64,000 nucleotides of DNA from Actinomycetospora callitridis (GCF_028737265.1 NZ_JAQZAK010000001.1:1054001-1118000), one strand, 5' to 3'. Positions 34,268-43,492 are shown, counted from the first letter of the stretch. Translations and numbers: made by a program. Notes: generated by a model from the sequence alone, not told the origin.

Positions 34268-34900
34268 ATGGGCCTCGGTCAGAGGGCCGGGCGGCGGGGG
34301 TCGTCGCGGGGACGCGCGCCGGAACCGCCCGACGCCGACCGTCCCGATCACGCGGCCGATCCGCCCGCCGACCCCGAGTCGGTGGCGCGCACGATCTGCC
34401 TGAACCTGCTCACCACGCGGGCCCGCTCACGCGCCGAGCTGGCCGACGCCCTCGCCCGCAAGGACGTGGACGACGCCGTCGCCGGGCGGGTGCTCGACCG
34501 CCTGGGCGCCGCCGGGCTGGTCGACGACGCCGCGTTCGCCGAGCAGTGGGTGTCCTCGCGGCACCGGCACCAGGGCCTCGGCAAGCGGGCGCTGGCCGGG
34601 GAACTGCACCGCAAGGGCGTCGACCGCGAGACGGCGACGACGGCGGTCGAGGAGATCGGCCGCGACGACGAGCGCGCCCGCGCCCGGGCGCTGGTCGACC
34701 GGCGGCTGCCCTCGCTCGCCCGCTTCGAGCACGCGGTGGCGGCCCGCCGGCTGGTCGGGATGCTCGCGCGCAAGGGCTACGACGCGGGCGTGGCGTACGC
34801 GGTCGTCCGCGAGGCGCTCGCGGAGCGGCCGTCCCCGGACGAGACAGGGGACGAGGCGCTCGACGACCTCCTGTCCGATCCGGACGCGGACCACCGCTGA
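34268..34900 (+). CDS. recX: RecA regulator RecX
   Basis: 210 residues, ATG 34268, only 5 bp after recA. RecX binds the RecA filament groove and inhibits its activities. An N-terminal basic/proline-rich extension of about 38 residues precedes the three-helix repeats: ARTICLNLLTTRARSRAELADAL, LVDDAAFAEQWVSSRH and a final ARRLVGMLARKGYD. Overproduction of RecA without RecX is harmful in mycobacteria, which explains the coupling. A 204-bp gap follows before the sdh operon. Confidence 0.93.
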   Translation: MGLGQRAGRRGSSRGRAPEPPDADRPDHAADPPADPESVARTICLNLLTTRARSRAELADALARKDVDDAVAGRVLDRLGAAGLVDDAAFAEQWVSSRHRHQGLGKRALAGELHRKGVDRETATTAVEEIGRDDERARARALVDRRLPSLARFEHAVAARRLVGMLARKGYDAGVAYAVVREALAERPSPDETGDEALDDLLSDPDADHR

Positions 34901-35104
34901 CGCTCCCTGGCGGTCTCGATCACCCGACGTGGCCATCGTCACGCCCCGAGACGGGGGTGACCCGGGCGACACCGGGGTTTGACGCGTCGTAGTGTGCGGC
35001 CCACCACAGAGCGTCGCCGCGCCGTGGTTCCCTGCGGCTCTCCGCCCCGTACCGCGGCGGTCCCGGCGACGCGGAACGTCATCGCAGACGAGGACCGGGG
35101 TGCC
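34901..35104. other. Intergenic leader of the sdh operon
   Basis: 204 bp between recX and the sdh membrane subunit. A TTGACG at about 34977 and TAGTGT at about 34991 are too close for a standard promoter pair; GACACC 16 nt before TAGTGT is an alternative -35. No hairpin or riboswitch seen. Confidence 0.3.
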
Positions 35105-35941
35105 GTGACCACCACACACGACTCCGGGACGTACCGGCCGCCGGCGCCGGGACGACCCGACATCCGACAGCGAACGCTGCGCACCGATCGCTGGTGGCTG
35201 CCGCCACTGGCGAACGCGCTGGGCCTGGCCACGTTCGTCGTCTACGCGACGATCCGCTCGCTGTGGGGCTCCGCGTACTACGTGGAGCAGTACCACTACC
35301 TCTCGCCGTTCTACTCGCCCTGCGTGAGCGCCTCGTGCATCCCCGAGGCGAGCCACCTGGGCCAGTGGTTCGGCGAGATGCCGTGGTTCCTGCCCTACGC
35401 GCTCGTGTCGCTGCCGTTCCTGCTCGGTTTCCGGCTGACCTGCTACTACTACCGGAAGTCGTACTACCGGGCGTTCTGGTCGTCGCCGCCGGCGTGCGCG
35501 GTCGCCGAGCCGCACGCGTCGTACTCCGGTGAGACGCGGTTCCCGCTGATCCTGCAGAACGCGCACCGCTACTTCTTCTACGTCGCGTTCGCGATCTCGA
35601 TCCTCAACACCTACGACATGCTGCTCGCGTTCCAGAGCACCGACCCGGCCACCGGGCAGACGTCGTTCGGGGTGGGGCTGGGGACGCTCATCCTGCTGGT
35701 CAACGTGATCGGGCTCTGGCTCTACACGCTGTCGTGCCACTCCTGCCGCCACATCACCGGCGGACGGCTCAAGCACTTCTCGAAGCACCCGGTGCGCTAC
35801 AAGCTCTGGACCGGACTCTCGAAGATCAACACTCGCCACATGCTGTTCGCCTGGCTGACGATCGGGACGCTGATCCTGGCCGACCTGTACGTGATGCTCG
35901 TGGCGAGCGGCACCATCTCCGACCTGCGGATCGTGAACTGA
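35105..35941 (+). CDS. sdhC: Succinate dehydrogenase (Sdh1 type) membrane anchor subunit
   Basis: 278 residues from GTG 35105 (earlier starts are open, but this one begins the conserved region). Five hydrophobic helices. It resembles the mycobacterial Sdh1 anchor rather than the two-subunit SdhC/SdhD. A CHSCRH motif lies after helix 4 (about residue 216); the mycobacterial Sdh1 structure contains a membrane-embedded Rieske-type [2Fe-2S] cluster, and these Cys/His residues are the obvious candidates here, as inference. Passes electrons to menaquinone. Overlaps the sdhA start by 1 nt. Confidence 0.82.
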   Translation: MTTTHDSGTYRPPAPGRPDIRQRTLRTDRWWLPPLANALGLATFVVYATIRSLWGSAYYVEQYHYLSPFYSPCVSASCIPEASHLGQWFGEMPWFLPYALVSLPFLLGFRLTCYYYRKSYYRAFWSSPPACAVAEPHASYSGETRFPLILQNAHRYFFYVAFAISILNTYDMLLAFQSTDPATGQTSFGVGLGTLILLVNVIGLWLYTLSCHSCRHITGGRLKHFSKHPVRYKLWTGLSKINTRHMLFAWLTIGTLILADLYVMLVASGTISDLRIVN

Positions 35942-37995
35942 TGACCGACCCGGGAACCACCACCGCCTTCGAGGCGGCCGGCGCGCCCGAAACGGGCGAG
36001 GCCCCCGTCACCCACCACACCTACGACGTCGTCGTCATCGGCGCCGGCGGTGCCGGCCTGCGGGCCGCGATCGAGGCCCGCCTGCGCGGCAAGCGGGTCG
36101 CGATCATCTCCAAGTCGCTGTTCGGCAAGGCCCACACGGTCATGGCCGAGGGCGGGATCGCCGCGTCGATGGGCAACGCGAACCCTCGCGACAACTGGGA
36201 GGTCCACTTCCGCGACACCATGCGCGGGGGCAAGTTCCTCAACAACTGGCGCATGGCCGAGCTGCACGCCAAGGAGGCGCCGCAGCGGGTGTGGGAGCTC
36301 GAGACCTACGGGGCGCTGTTCGACCGCACGCCCGAGGGCAAGATCAGCCAGCGGAACTTCGGCGGGCACCAGTTCCCGCGGCTCGCCCACGTCGGCGACC
36401 GCACGGGACTCGAGCTGATCCGCACCCTGCAGCAGAAGATCGTCTCGCTGCAGCAGGAGGACTTCGCCCGCACCGGTGACTACGAGTCCGACCTCGCGGT
36501 CTACCACGAGTACACGGTCACCGAGCTGCTCAAGGACGGCGACCGGATCGCCGGCGCCTTCGGCTACCGGCGTCCCACCGGCGAGCTGGTCTGCTTCCAC
36601 TCCGCCGCGGTCGTGCTCGCCACCGGCGGCGTCGGCAAGTCGTTCAAGGTCACCAGCAACTCCTGGGAGTACACCGGCGACGGGCACGCGCTCGCCATGC
36701 GCGCCGGCGCGAAGCTGCTGAACATGGAGTTCGTCCAGTTCCACCCCACGGGGATGGTCTGGCCGCCCAGCGTCAAGGGCATCCTCGTCACCGAGTCGGT
36801 GCGGGGAGACGGCGGCGTCCTCAAGAACTCCGAGGGCGAGCGCTTCATGTTCAACTACATCCCCGAGGTGTTCCGCGAGCAGTACGCCACGAGCGAGGAC
36901 GAGGGCGACCGCTGGTACACCGACGCGGACAACAACCGTCGCCCGCCGGAGCTGCTCCCGCGTGACGAGGTCGCCCGCGCGATCAACAACGAGGTCAAGG
37001 AGGGCCGCGGCTCCCCGGCCGGCGGCGTCTACCTCGACGTCTCCAGCCGCATGCCGGCCGCGGAGATCACCCGGCGCCTGCCGTCGATGTACCACCAGTT
37101 CAAGGAGCTGGCGGACGTCGACATCACCGCGGGGCCCATGGAGGTCGGGCCGACCTGCCACTACGTCATGGGTGGCGTCGAGGTCGACCCCGACACGGCC
37201 GCGTCGGCGGTGCCGGGACTCTTCGCCGCGGGCGAGGTCGCGGGCGGGATGCACGGCTCGAACCGCCTCGGCGGGAACTCGCTGTCCGACCTGCTGGTGT
37301 TCGGCTGCCGCGCCGGTGCCGGTGCCGCGGCCTACCTCGACGGGCTCGACGAGGTGCCGTCGGTCAGCGAGCAGTCGATCACCACGGCCCGCGAGGACGT
37401 CGAGCGCCCGATCCACAACTCGGGTGGCGAGAACGCCTACACGGTCCACCAGGAACTGCAGCAGACGATGAACGACCTCGTCGGCATCATCCGCAAGGCC
37501 GACGAGATGGAGCTGGCGCTCAAGAAGCTCCACGAGCTCAAGGACCGCATCCCGCGCGTCGCGGTCGACGGCCGCCGGGCCTACAACCCGGGATGGCACC
37601 TCGCGCTCGACCTGCGCAACATGCTCATGGTCAGCGAGTGCATCGCGAAGGCCGCGCTCGAGCGGCAGGAGAGCCGTGGCGGCCACACCCGCGACGACTA
37701 CCCGACCATGGACGAGAACTGGCGCCAGGAGCTGCTCGTCTGCTCGCTGCGCGATGACGAGGTGCACCTCGAGCACCAGGGCCAGCCGGCCATGCGCCAC
37801 GACCTGTTCGACCTCTTCGAGCTCGACGAGCTGAAGAAGTACTACACCGGCGACGAGCTGGGCGGACACCGCTCGGACGCGCCGCCGCGGCAGTCGCGGG
37901 GCACCGAGGACGCCGGAGACGAAGCGGAGCGGAGCTCGACCACCGTGGAGACCGGCGGCGACCCGGGCGGCGAGCTCACCGGAGGGGGAGCGTAG
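35941..37995 (+). CDS. sdhA: Succinate dehydrogenase/fumarate reductase flavoprotein subunit
   Basis: 684 residues, ATG 35941. Oxidises succinate to fumarate in the TCA cycle, facing the cytoplasm. The FAD dinucleotide fold is VVVIGAGGAGLRAAIEA (about 29-45). The histidine for covalent flavin is in GKAHTVMAEGG (about residue 65). Active-site features HPTGM, the TESVRGDGG loop, HGSNRLGGNSLSD and a C-terminal SdhA helical domain are present. The tail after about 650 is acidic and Gly-rich. Middle gene of the operon; sdhB follows after 2 bp. Confidence 0.96.
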   Translation: MTDPGTTTAFEAAGAPETGEAPVTHHTYDVVVIGAGGAGLRAAIEARLRGKRVAIISKSLFGKAHTVMAEGGIAASMGNANPRDNWEVHFRDTMRGGKFLNNWRMAELHAKEAPQRVWELETYGALFDRTPEGKISQRNFGGHQFPRLAHVGDRTGLELIRTLQQKIVSLQQEDFARTGDYESDLAVYHEYTVTELLKDGDRIAGAFGYRRPTGELVCFHSAAVVLATGGVGKSFKVTSNSWEYTGDGHALAMRAGAKLLNMEFVQFHPTGMVWPPSVKGILVTESVRGDGGVLKNSEGERFMFNYIPEVFREQYATSEDEGDRWYTDADNNRRPPELLPRDEVARAINNEVKEGRGSPAGGVYLDVSSRMPAAEITRRLPSMYHQFKELADVDITAGPMEVGPTCHYVMGGVEVDPDTAASAVPGLFAAGEVAGGMHGSNRLGGNSLSDLLVFGCRAGAGAAAYLDGLDEVPSVSEQSITTAREDVERPIHNSGGENAYTVHQELQQTMNDLVGIIRKADEMELALKKLHELKDRIPRVAVDGRRAYNPGWHLALDLRNMLMVSECIAKAALERQESRGGHTRDDYPTMDENWRQELLVCSLRDDEVHLEHQGQPAMRHDLFDLFELDELKKYYTGDELGGHRSDAPPRQSRGTEDAGDEAERSSTTVETGGDPGGELTGGGA

Positions 37996-37997
37996 GC

Positions 37998-38867
37998 ATG
38001 GGCTACCAGGCACAGTTCAAGGTCTGGCGGGGCGACGCCGAGGGCGGCGACTTCGTCGACTACGCCGTGGACGTCGAGGAGGGCGAGGTCGTCCTCGACA
38101 TCATGCACCGCATCCAGGCCACCCAGGCCGGGGACATGGCGGTGCGCTGGAACTGCAAGGCCGGCAAGTGCGGGTCGTGCAGCGCCGAGGTCAACGGCCG
38201 CCCGCGGCTGATGTGCATGACGCGGATGTCGACGTTCGAGGAGGACGAGGAGATCAGTGTCGCGCCGATCCGGACCTTCCCGGTGATCCGCGACCTCGTC
38301 ACCGACGTCGACTTCAACTACCAGAAGGCCCGCGAGGTGCCGGCGTTCGCGCCGCCCGAGGGGCTCGCGCCCGGCGAGTACCGCATGTCGCAGGTCGACG
38401 TCGAGCGCTCGCAGGAGTTCCGCAAGTGCATCGAGTGCTACCTGTGTCAGAACGTCTGTCACGTGGTGCGCGATCACGAGGAGAACAAGCAGGAGTTCTC
38501 CGGCCCGCGCTACCTCATGCGGATCGCCGAGCTGGACATGCACCCGCTCGACGTGCGCAACCGCAAGGAGGACGCGCAGGAGGAGCACGGCCTCGGGTAC
38601 TGCAACATCACCAAGTGCTGCACCGAGGTCTGCCCCGAGCACATCAAGATCACCGACAACGCGCTGATCCCCATGAAGGAGCGCGTGGTCGACCGCAAGT
38701 ACGACCCGCTGGTGTGGCTCGGTAAGAAGATCTTCAAGCGCCAGGAGCTCGAGCAGCGCGGCGCCACCGGCGCCCGTTCGCTGGACGCCCCGGGGCCCGA
38801 CAACGGCTCCGCGCTCGACGCCGACCACATCGCGCACATCGAGCAGCGCGGGGGCGCGCAGGCCTGA
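37998..38867 (+). CDS. sdhB: Succinate dehydrogenase iron-sulfur subunit
   Basis: 289 residues, ATG 37998 with GGAGGGGGAGCG upstream inside the sdhA end. The plant-type ferredoxin domain has CKAGKCGSC and a distal CMTR cysteine for [2Fe-2S]. The C-terminal domain has CIECYLCQNVC and CNITKCCTEVCP for the two cubane-type clusters. It is longer than typical by a C-terminal tail of about 40 residues. Carries electrons from the flavin to the membrane subunit. A strong hairpin follows. Confidence 0.95.
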   Translation: MGYQAQFKVWRGDAEGGDFVDYAVDVEEGEVVLDIMHRIQATQAGDMAVRWNCKAGKCGSCSAEVNGRPRLMCMTRMSTFEEDEEISVAPIRTFPVIRDLVTDVDFNYQKAREVPAFAPPEGLAPGEYRMSQVDVERSQEFRKCIECYLCQNVCHVVRDHEENKQEFSGPRYLMRIAELDMHPLDVRNRKEDAQEEHGLGYCNITKCCTEVCPEHIKITDNALIPMKERVVDRKYDPLVWLGKKIFKRQELEQRGATGARSLDAPGPDNGSALDADHIAHIEQRGGAQA

Positions 38868-38886
38868 CGCCCCTCCGGTCGCCCGT

Positions 38887-38918
38887 CGGCCCGGGTCCGC
38901 CACGGCGGGCCCGGGCCG
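38887..38918. terminator. Strong bidirectional hairpin after sdhB
   Basis: CGGCCCGGGTCCGCC and GGCGGGCCCGGGCCG pair with a single wobble around a very short loop. It lies between the convergent sdhB and the next minus-strand gene, so it can end transcripts from both. Confidence 0.7.
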
Positions 38919-38925
38919 CGGTGCG

Positions 38926-39486
38926 TCAGGGCCCCGGCTCCGTCGACCCCGGCTCCGTCGTCTCCGGCTCCGTCGTCTCCGGCTCCGTCGTCTCCGGCTC
39001 CGTCGTCTCCGGCTCCGTCGTCTTCGGCTCCGTCCCGGGCGAACGCCCGAACGCCGCGAGGCCGAGGGCGAACAGGCCGGCGAGTGCCAGCACGGGGGCG
39101 AGGAGCAGCGGCACCGTCGTGCGCCACGGCCAGCCGTCGTCGACCAGAGCGGCGCGGGCCGGCGCGTCGGGATCCACCACGGTCGCGACGACGTCACCGG
39201 GCTCGAGGTCCTCGCGCGGCGTCGCGACCTCCGTCCGGATGTCGTACGGGGCGGGGAGCGCCACGACGAGGTCGTCCATGCGACCGAGCCGGGAGTCGTG
39301 GTCGGCGGCCACGACGGTCGCCGTCACGGACTCGCCACGGGCGAGCAGCACGGCGGCGTCCCACGTCGCCGTTCCGGCGTTCACCGCCGCCCCCACGGCA
39401 CCGACGAGGAGCAGGAGCCCCACGACGAGATCGGTGACCCGGTGGATGCGCGAGCCGCGGGGCGCGGCGGCCGGTTCGGGGTCCAC
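38926..39486 (-). CDS. Membrane protein with C-terminal TEPET repeats
   Basis: 186 residues, GTG 39486. A membrane helix (about 18-40), an extracytoplasmic segment with ESVTATVVAADHDSR and VVATVVDPDAP (a small beta-rich domain similar to other actinobacterial DUF3592-like proteins), a second helix (about 128-148), then seven five-residue repeats of the type TEPET. The repeats come from a 15-bp tandem array. The exposed tail is acidic. No function known. Ends close to the sdhB terminator. Confidence 0.65.
   Translation of the reverse strand: MDPEPAAAPRGSRIHRVTDLVVGLLLLVGAVGAAVNAGTATWDAAVLLARGESVTATVVAADHDSRLGRMDDLVVALPAPYDIRTEVATPREDLEPGDVVATVVDPDAPARAALVDDGWPWRTTVPLLLAPVLALAGLFALGLAAFGRSPGTEPKTTEPETTEPETTEPETTEPETTEPGSTEPGP
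38936..39040. repeat. 15-bp tandem array (seven units)
   Basis: Seven units related to GGCTCCGTCGTCTCC. Four central units (38951-39010) are identical, implying recent copy-number change. In frame with the minus-strand gene (TEPET). Confidence 0.85.
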
Positions 39487-39570
39487 GCTGCCTCCTCGAC
39501 GACCGGGGTCACCGAGAGTAAGGACGGGACGGACGGGTTTCCACGGCGAACCTCGGACGACCGCAGGCCC

Positions 39571-40083
39571 TCAGAGCTCGCGGCGCATCGCCGTCCGGGG
39601 CCACCGGTCCAGCCCCTTGGCGATCTCGGCGCGGCGCACGGCCCGCAGGCCCGGGCCGAGCTCGTCGTCGGCGAGCGGACGGAAGCCCAGCCGTGCGTAG
39701 TAGGGCCCGTTCCAGGGGACGTCGACGAACGTCGTCAACGTGACCGCGTGGTGGCCGTCCGCTCGGGCCCGTGCGACGAGGTCCTCGACGAGCCGCGCCC
39801 CGAGGCCCCGGCGGGCGTGGTCCGGGTGCACCGAGACCTGCTCGAGGTGGGCCTCGCCGTCGACGACGTCGTCCATCAGGTAGCCGGCCACGACGCCGCC
39901 GTCCTCGATGATCCACAGCCCGTCGCGCTCCAGCGCGCTCCGGAGCGCGACCGTCGAGGGCGGGGCGTCGTCGGCGATCGGGTCCATCCCGAGGTCGCGG
40001 AACGGTGCACCGGCGGCGATCTCGAGCTCGCGGAGGGTCTCGAGCTCGTCGGGGCGCGCCGGTCGGATCGTCAGGTCGGTCAC
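39571..40083 (-). CDS. GNAT-family N-acetyltransferase
   Basis: 170 residues from GTG 40083, overlapping the gluD stop by 4 nt. The GNAT fold is visible: TIRPARPDELETL at the start, a HLEQVSVHPDHARRGLGARLVEDL acetyl-CoA loop (about 80-103), and FVDVPWNGPYYARLGFRPL near the end. Acceptor unknown; position as the last gene of the glutamate transporter operon suggests modification of an amino acid or related metabolite, or it may only share the transcript. Confidence 0.85.
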   Translation of the reverse strand: MTDLTIRPARPDELETLRELEIAAGAPFRDLGMDPIADDAPPSTVALRSALERDGLWIIEDGGVVAGYLMDDVVDGEAHLEQVSVHPDHARRGLGARLVEDLVARARADGHHAVTLTTFVDVPWNGPYYARLGFRPLADDELGPGLRAVRRAEIAKGLDRWPRTAMRREL

Positions 40084-40934
40084 GCGTCGTCGGGTCGCTC
40101 GATCGCGACCGCGATGACGGCCGGGTTGCGCCGCGAACGCCGTTCGAGCCAGTTCGCCAGCGCCGACAGCAGCAGGCACAGGGTGATGTAGATGACCGCG
40201 ACGACGAGGGCCACGGGGATCAGCGGCGAGCCGAGCGCGGCGTTGGAGCCCAGGAACTGCGCCTGGAACAGCAGCTCGGGATAGGTGATGAGGAACCCGA
40301 GCGCGGTGTCCTTGAGCAGCACCACGAGCTGGCTCACGATCGAGGGCAGCATGGAGCGAACGGCCTGGGGGAGCAGCACGAACCGCATGACGCCGGACTT
40401 GCGCATCCCCAGGGCGTAGGCGGCCTCGGACTGTCCCCGCGGCACGGCCAGCACGCCCGCGCGGAAGACCTCGGCGAGGACCGCGCCGTTGTAGAGCATC
40501 AGCCCCAGCACCACGGCCACGAAGGTCGACACGTTGATGCCGGCCGAGGGCAGGCCGTAGTAGAAGAGGAACATCAGCACGACGAGCGGCACGGCGCGGA
40601 ACAGCTCGACGACCGTGCTGCACACCGACCGCAGCGGGCGGTGGTCCGAGAGCCGCCCCAGGGCCAGCAGCGCGCCCAGCGCCAGCGCCAGCACGGCGCC
40701 GGTCGCGAACGCCTGCAGCGTCTTGATCAGCCCGTCGAGGATCGCCAGCTGCACGTTCTCGTAGAGGACCCACTCCCACACGCGGGCGTCGAGCTGGCCC
40801 GTGGCCGCGAGGCGCCAGACGAGGACCCCGAGCAGCGCCAGGACGACGGCGAGCGTGACGGCGCCGGCGACGGTGTTGCGGGCCCGCGCGCGGGGCCCAG
40901 GGACGTCGAAGAGGACCGCGGTCGGGGCGCTCAC
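40080..40934 (-). CDS. gluD: Glutamate ABC transporter permease GluD
   Basis: 284 residues, GTG 40934 overlapping the gluC stop. Polar amino-acid permease (HisM/GlnP type): six helices with the EAA loop reading EAAYALGMRKSGVMRFVLLPQAVRSMLPS. An N-terminal extension of about 25 residues precedes helix 1, a C-terminal tail with Arg clusters follows. Forms a heterodimer with GluC. Order gluA-gluB-gluC-gluD is that of the Corynebacterium glutamate importer; recX upstream of this region is also conserved. Confidence 0.92.
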   Translation of the reverse strand: MSAPTAVLFDVPGPRARARNTVAGAVTLAVVLALLGVLVWRLAATGQLDARVWEWVLYENVQLAILDGLIKTLQAFATGAVLALALGALLALGRLSDHRPLRSVCSTVVELFRAVPLVVLMFLFYYGLPSAGINVSTFVAVVLGLMLYNGAVLAEVFRAGVLAVPRGQSEAAYALGMRKSGVMRFVLLPQAVRSMLPSIVSQLVVLLKDTALGFLITYPELLFQAQFLGSNAALGSPLIPVALVVAVIYITLCLLLSALANWLERRSRRNPAVIAVAIERPDDA

Positions 40935-41575
40935 CGGGCCACGCTCCAGCGCTTCTCGAGCCGGCGCTGCAGCACCGTCAGGGGGATGACGAGCACGATG
41001 AACCCGAGCGCGACCCAGAGGAGGGCGACCAGGGTGGAGCCGCCGCGCTCGTTGACCGCGCGGTAGAACCCGCCGGCCTCGAACACCGAGAAGCCGGCGG
41101 CGACGGTCGTGTTCTTGAGCAGCGCGATCTGCACGCTGGTCAGCGGCGGCATGACCGAGCGCACCGCCTGGGGGAGCACGACGAGCGTGAGGGTCTGGGT
41201 GAAGCCGAACCCGAGCGCGCGGGCGGCCTCGGCCTGGCCCTCGGACACGGTGCTGATGCCGCCGCGCACGGTCTCGCACACGAAGGCGGCCGTGTAGAGC
41301 GAGAGCCCGATGACGGCGAGGAGGAAGAACGGCAGGTAGAAGAAGAGCTTGGTGAACCCGAGGGCGAAGAAGAACAGCACGAGCGTCAGCGGGGTGTTGC
41401 GCAGCAGGGTCACGTAGACCGTGCCCGTGGCGCGCATCGCGGGCACCGGGCTGACGCGCATGGCCGCGAGGATGACGCCGAGGATCAGCGACGCGATCGC
41501 CGAGCACACGAACAGCCCGATGGTGCCGCCGAAGCGGGTCAGGAACTCACCGAGGTTGCCGAACAGGACGTCCAC
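40931..41575 (-). CDS. gluC: Glutamate ABC transporter permease GluC
   Basis: 214 residues from GTG 41575, with GGAGG 6 nt upstream; longer ORF starts would run into the preceding hairpin. Five to six helices; the EAA loop reads EAARALGFGFTQTLTLVVLPQAVRSVMPP. Works with GluD as the membrane channel for glutamate. Separated from gluB by a very stable hairpin that probably lowers expression of the permeases relative to the binding protein. Confidence 0.92.
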   Translation of the reverse strand: MDVLFGNLGEFLTRFGGTIGLFVCSAIASLILGVILAAMRVSPVPAMRATGTVYVTLLRNTPLTLVLFFFALGFTKLFFYLPFFLLAVIGLSLYTAAFVCETVRGGISTVSEGQAEAARALGFGFTQTLTLVVLPQAVRSVMPPLTSVQIALLKNTTVAAGFSVFEAGGFYRAVNERGGSTLVALLWVALGFIVLVIPLTVLQRRLEKRWSVAR

Positions 41576-41598
41576 GTGTGGCCTCCATGGCTTCGCCA

Positions 41599-41640
41599 CG
41601 TGAGTGATCCGGGTCGCCGTGACGACCCGGATCACTCACG
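41599..41640. terminator. Intercistronic 18-bp perfect hairpin between gluB and gluC
   Basis: CGTGAGTGATCCGGGTCG and CGACCCGGATCACTCACG pair perfectly around loop CCGTGA. No U-tract follows. Acts either as partial terminator or as 3' stabiliser of the gluAB part of the transcript. Confidence 0.75.
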
Positions 41641-41653
41641 AGCGCGAAGCGCC

Positions 41654-42550
41654 TCAGTAACGCTCGATGGGCGGGGGCTGGGGCGCCGGGGTGCCGGAGC
41701 GGCCCAGCGTCTCGTTGTAGAGCCGCGTCCAGGTGCCGTCGTTCTCGGAGGCCTGGATCAGGTCGTTGACCTTGTTGCGCAGGGCGACGTCGTCACGGTT
41801 CATGCCGATGCCGTACGGCTCCTCGGAGAACACCACGCCGACGACCTTGAGCTGGTCGGGCGTCTGGGCGGCGTAGCCCTGCAGGATGGCGTTGTCGGTG
41901 GTCACGGCGTCGACCTGGCCGCCGCGTAGGGCGTCGACGCACTGCGAGTAGTTCTGGAACTCGACCACGTTCTGGGTCAGGTTCTGCTGGCGCACCCGCT
42001 GGATCGGCGTCGACCCGGTGGCCGAGCAGACCCGCTTGCCCTGCAGGGTCTGCGGGCCGGTGATGGTCGTGTCGTCGGCGCGGACGAGCAGGTCCTGGCC
42101 CGCGACGAAATACGGGCCGGCGAAGCCCACGCGCTGCTTGCGGCTGTCGTTGATCGTGTAGGTGCCGACGTAGAGGTCGACGTCGCCGCGGGAGATCGCG
42201 TCCTCGCGAGCGGCCGACGGGATGACCCGGTACTCGATCTGCTGAGGGGAGAAGCCGAGCCCGGCGGCCACCATGCGGCCGATCTCGATGTCGAACCCGG
42301 TGTACTGCCCGGTGGTCGGGTCCTGGATGCCGAGGCCGGGCTGGTCGTTCTTGACGCCGAGCACGAGGCGGCCGCGCTGCTGCATCGCGGCGAACGTCGG
42401 CGAGCCGGGCACCTGCACGTTCTGGGCGACCGGCACGCCGGCGACCGGCTGGCCGCCGGGGCTGCCCTCGCGCCCGCACGCCGCGCCGAAGGCGAGCGCA
42501 ACGACCGCGAGGAGGACGCCGAGGGTCCGGACAGAGACGACGCGTCTCAT
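41654..42550 (-). CDS. gluB: Glutamate-binding lipoprotein GluB
   Basis: 298 residues, ATG 42550. Signal peptide with lipobox FGAAC (Cys about 25). The solute-binding fold (SBP_bac_3) contains RGRLVLGVKNDQPGLG, GFDIEIGRMVAAGLG and GDVDLYVGTYTIN. It delivers extracellular glutamate to GluCD. Pro-rich C-terminal tail. Starts 12 bp after gluA and is followed by the hairpin. Confidence 0.93.
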   Translation of the reverse strand: MRRVVSVRTLGVLLAVVALAFGAACGREGSPGGQPVAGVPVAQNVQVPGSPTFAAMQQRGRLVLGVKNDQPGLGIQDPTTGQYTGFDIEIGRMVAAGLGFSPQQIEYRVIPSAAREDAISRGDVDLYVGTYTINDSRKQRVGFAGPYFVAGQDLLVRADDTTITGPQTLQGKRVCSATGSTPIQRVRQQNLTQNVVEFQNYSQCVDALRGGQVDAVTTDNAILQGYAAQTPDQLKVVGVVFSEEPYGIGMNRDDVALRNKVNDLIQASENDGTWTRLYNETLGRSGTPAPQPPPIERY

Positions 42551-42562
42551 GACGGCTCCGAT

Positions 42563-43336
42563 CTAGTGGGTGAGGATCTTGCCGAGGAAGTCGCGGGCCC
42601 GTTCGGTGGCGGGCCGGGAGAAGAAGCTGTCGGGCGTCGTGTCCTCGACGATCTCGCCGTCGGCCATGAACACGACCCGGTGCGCCGCACGGCGGGCGAA
42701 GCCCATCTCGTGGGTCACCACGACCATGGTCATGCCGTCTTTCGCGAGACCCGCCATGACCTCGATGACCTCGCCGACCATCTCGGGGTCGAGCGCCGAG
42801 GTGGGCTCGTCGAACAGCATCACCTTGGGCTCCATCGCGAGCGCGCGGGCGATGGCCACGCGCTGTTGCTGGCCACCGGAGAGCTGGGCGGGGTACTTCT
42901 GGGCCTGCTCGGCGATCCCGACCCGGTCGAGCAGCGCGTGTGCCCGCTCCTGCGCCTCGGCCTTCGAGACGCCACGGACGCGGGTCGGGGCGAGCACGAC
43001 GTTGTCGAGGATCGTCAGGTGGGCGAACAGGTTGAACTGCTGGAACACCATGCCCACGTCGGCGCGCAGCTTCGCGAGGTCCTTGCCCTCCTCGGGCAGC
43101 GGGGTGCCGTCGATCTCGACGGTGCCGCCGTCGATCGGCTCGAGGCGGTTGATCGCCCGGCACAGGGTCGACTTGCCCGATCCCGACGGGCCGAGCACGA
43201 CGACGACCTCGCCGCGCGCGACCTCGAGGTCGATGTCCTTGAGGACGTGCAGGTCGCCGAAGTTCTTGTTGACCCCGGCCATCCGCACCATCGGGGCGCT
43301 GGAGCTCGCTGCGCCCGGGGCGCTCTGGTCACTCAT
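42563..43336 (-). CDS. gluA: Glutamate ABC transporter ATPase GluA
   Basis: 257 residues, ATG 43336 with GAGGAGG upstream. Walker [10 protein letters not shown] (about 50-58), Q-loop in VFQQFNLF, signature LSGGQQQR, Walker [13 protein letters not shown], switch His in VTHEMGF. Powers glutamate import; first gene of gluABCD-GNAT. Faces the GluR regulator gene across 156 bp, the region where the regulator would bind. Confidence 0.95.
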   Translation of the reverse strand: MSDQSAPGAASSSAPMVRMAGVNKNFGDLHVLKDIDLEVARGEVVVVLGPSGSGKSTLCRAINRLEPIDGGTVEIDGTPLPEEGKDLAKLRADVGMVFQQFNLFAHLTILDNVVLAPTRVRGVSKAEAQERAHALLDRVGIAEQAQKYPAQLSGGQQQRVAIARALAMEPKVMLFDEPTSALDPEMVGEVIEVMAGLAKDGMTMVVVTHEMGFARRAAHRVVFMADGEIVEDTTPDSFFSRPATERARDFLGKILTH

Positions 43337-43492
43337 CGCCACCGGTCCTCCTCGCTGTGCCACCGACCCGGTGGTGCGGAACGTGCCAGTGCGCCGAACT
43401 GGGCGTCCACGCTCTTGAGGAAGACTTAGGGTTACCGGGCCACCCCGTGGCGACCGTGACATCGGGGGAGGTGGGCCGGGAGGAGCGCGGCA
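43337..43492. promoter_or_regulatory. Divergent control region gluA / gluR
   Basis: 156 bp between divergent genes. TTGAGG (43415) and TAGGGT (43427-43432) occur on the plus strand but only 6 nt apart, so they do not form one promoter; TAGGGT may serve as -10. No clear direct repeat for an OmpR-type regulator is obvious by eye. Confidence 0.35.
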
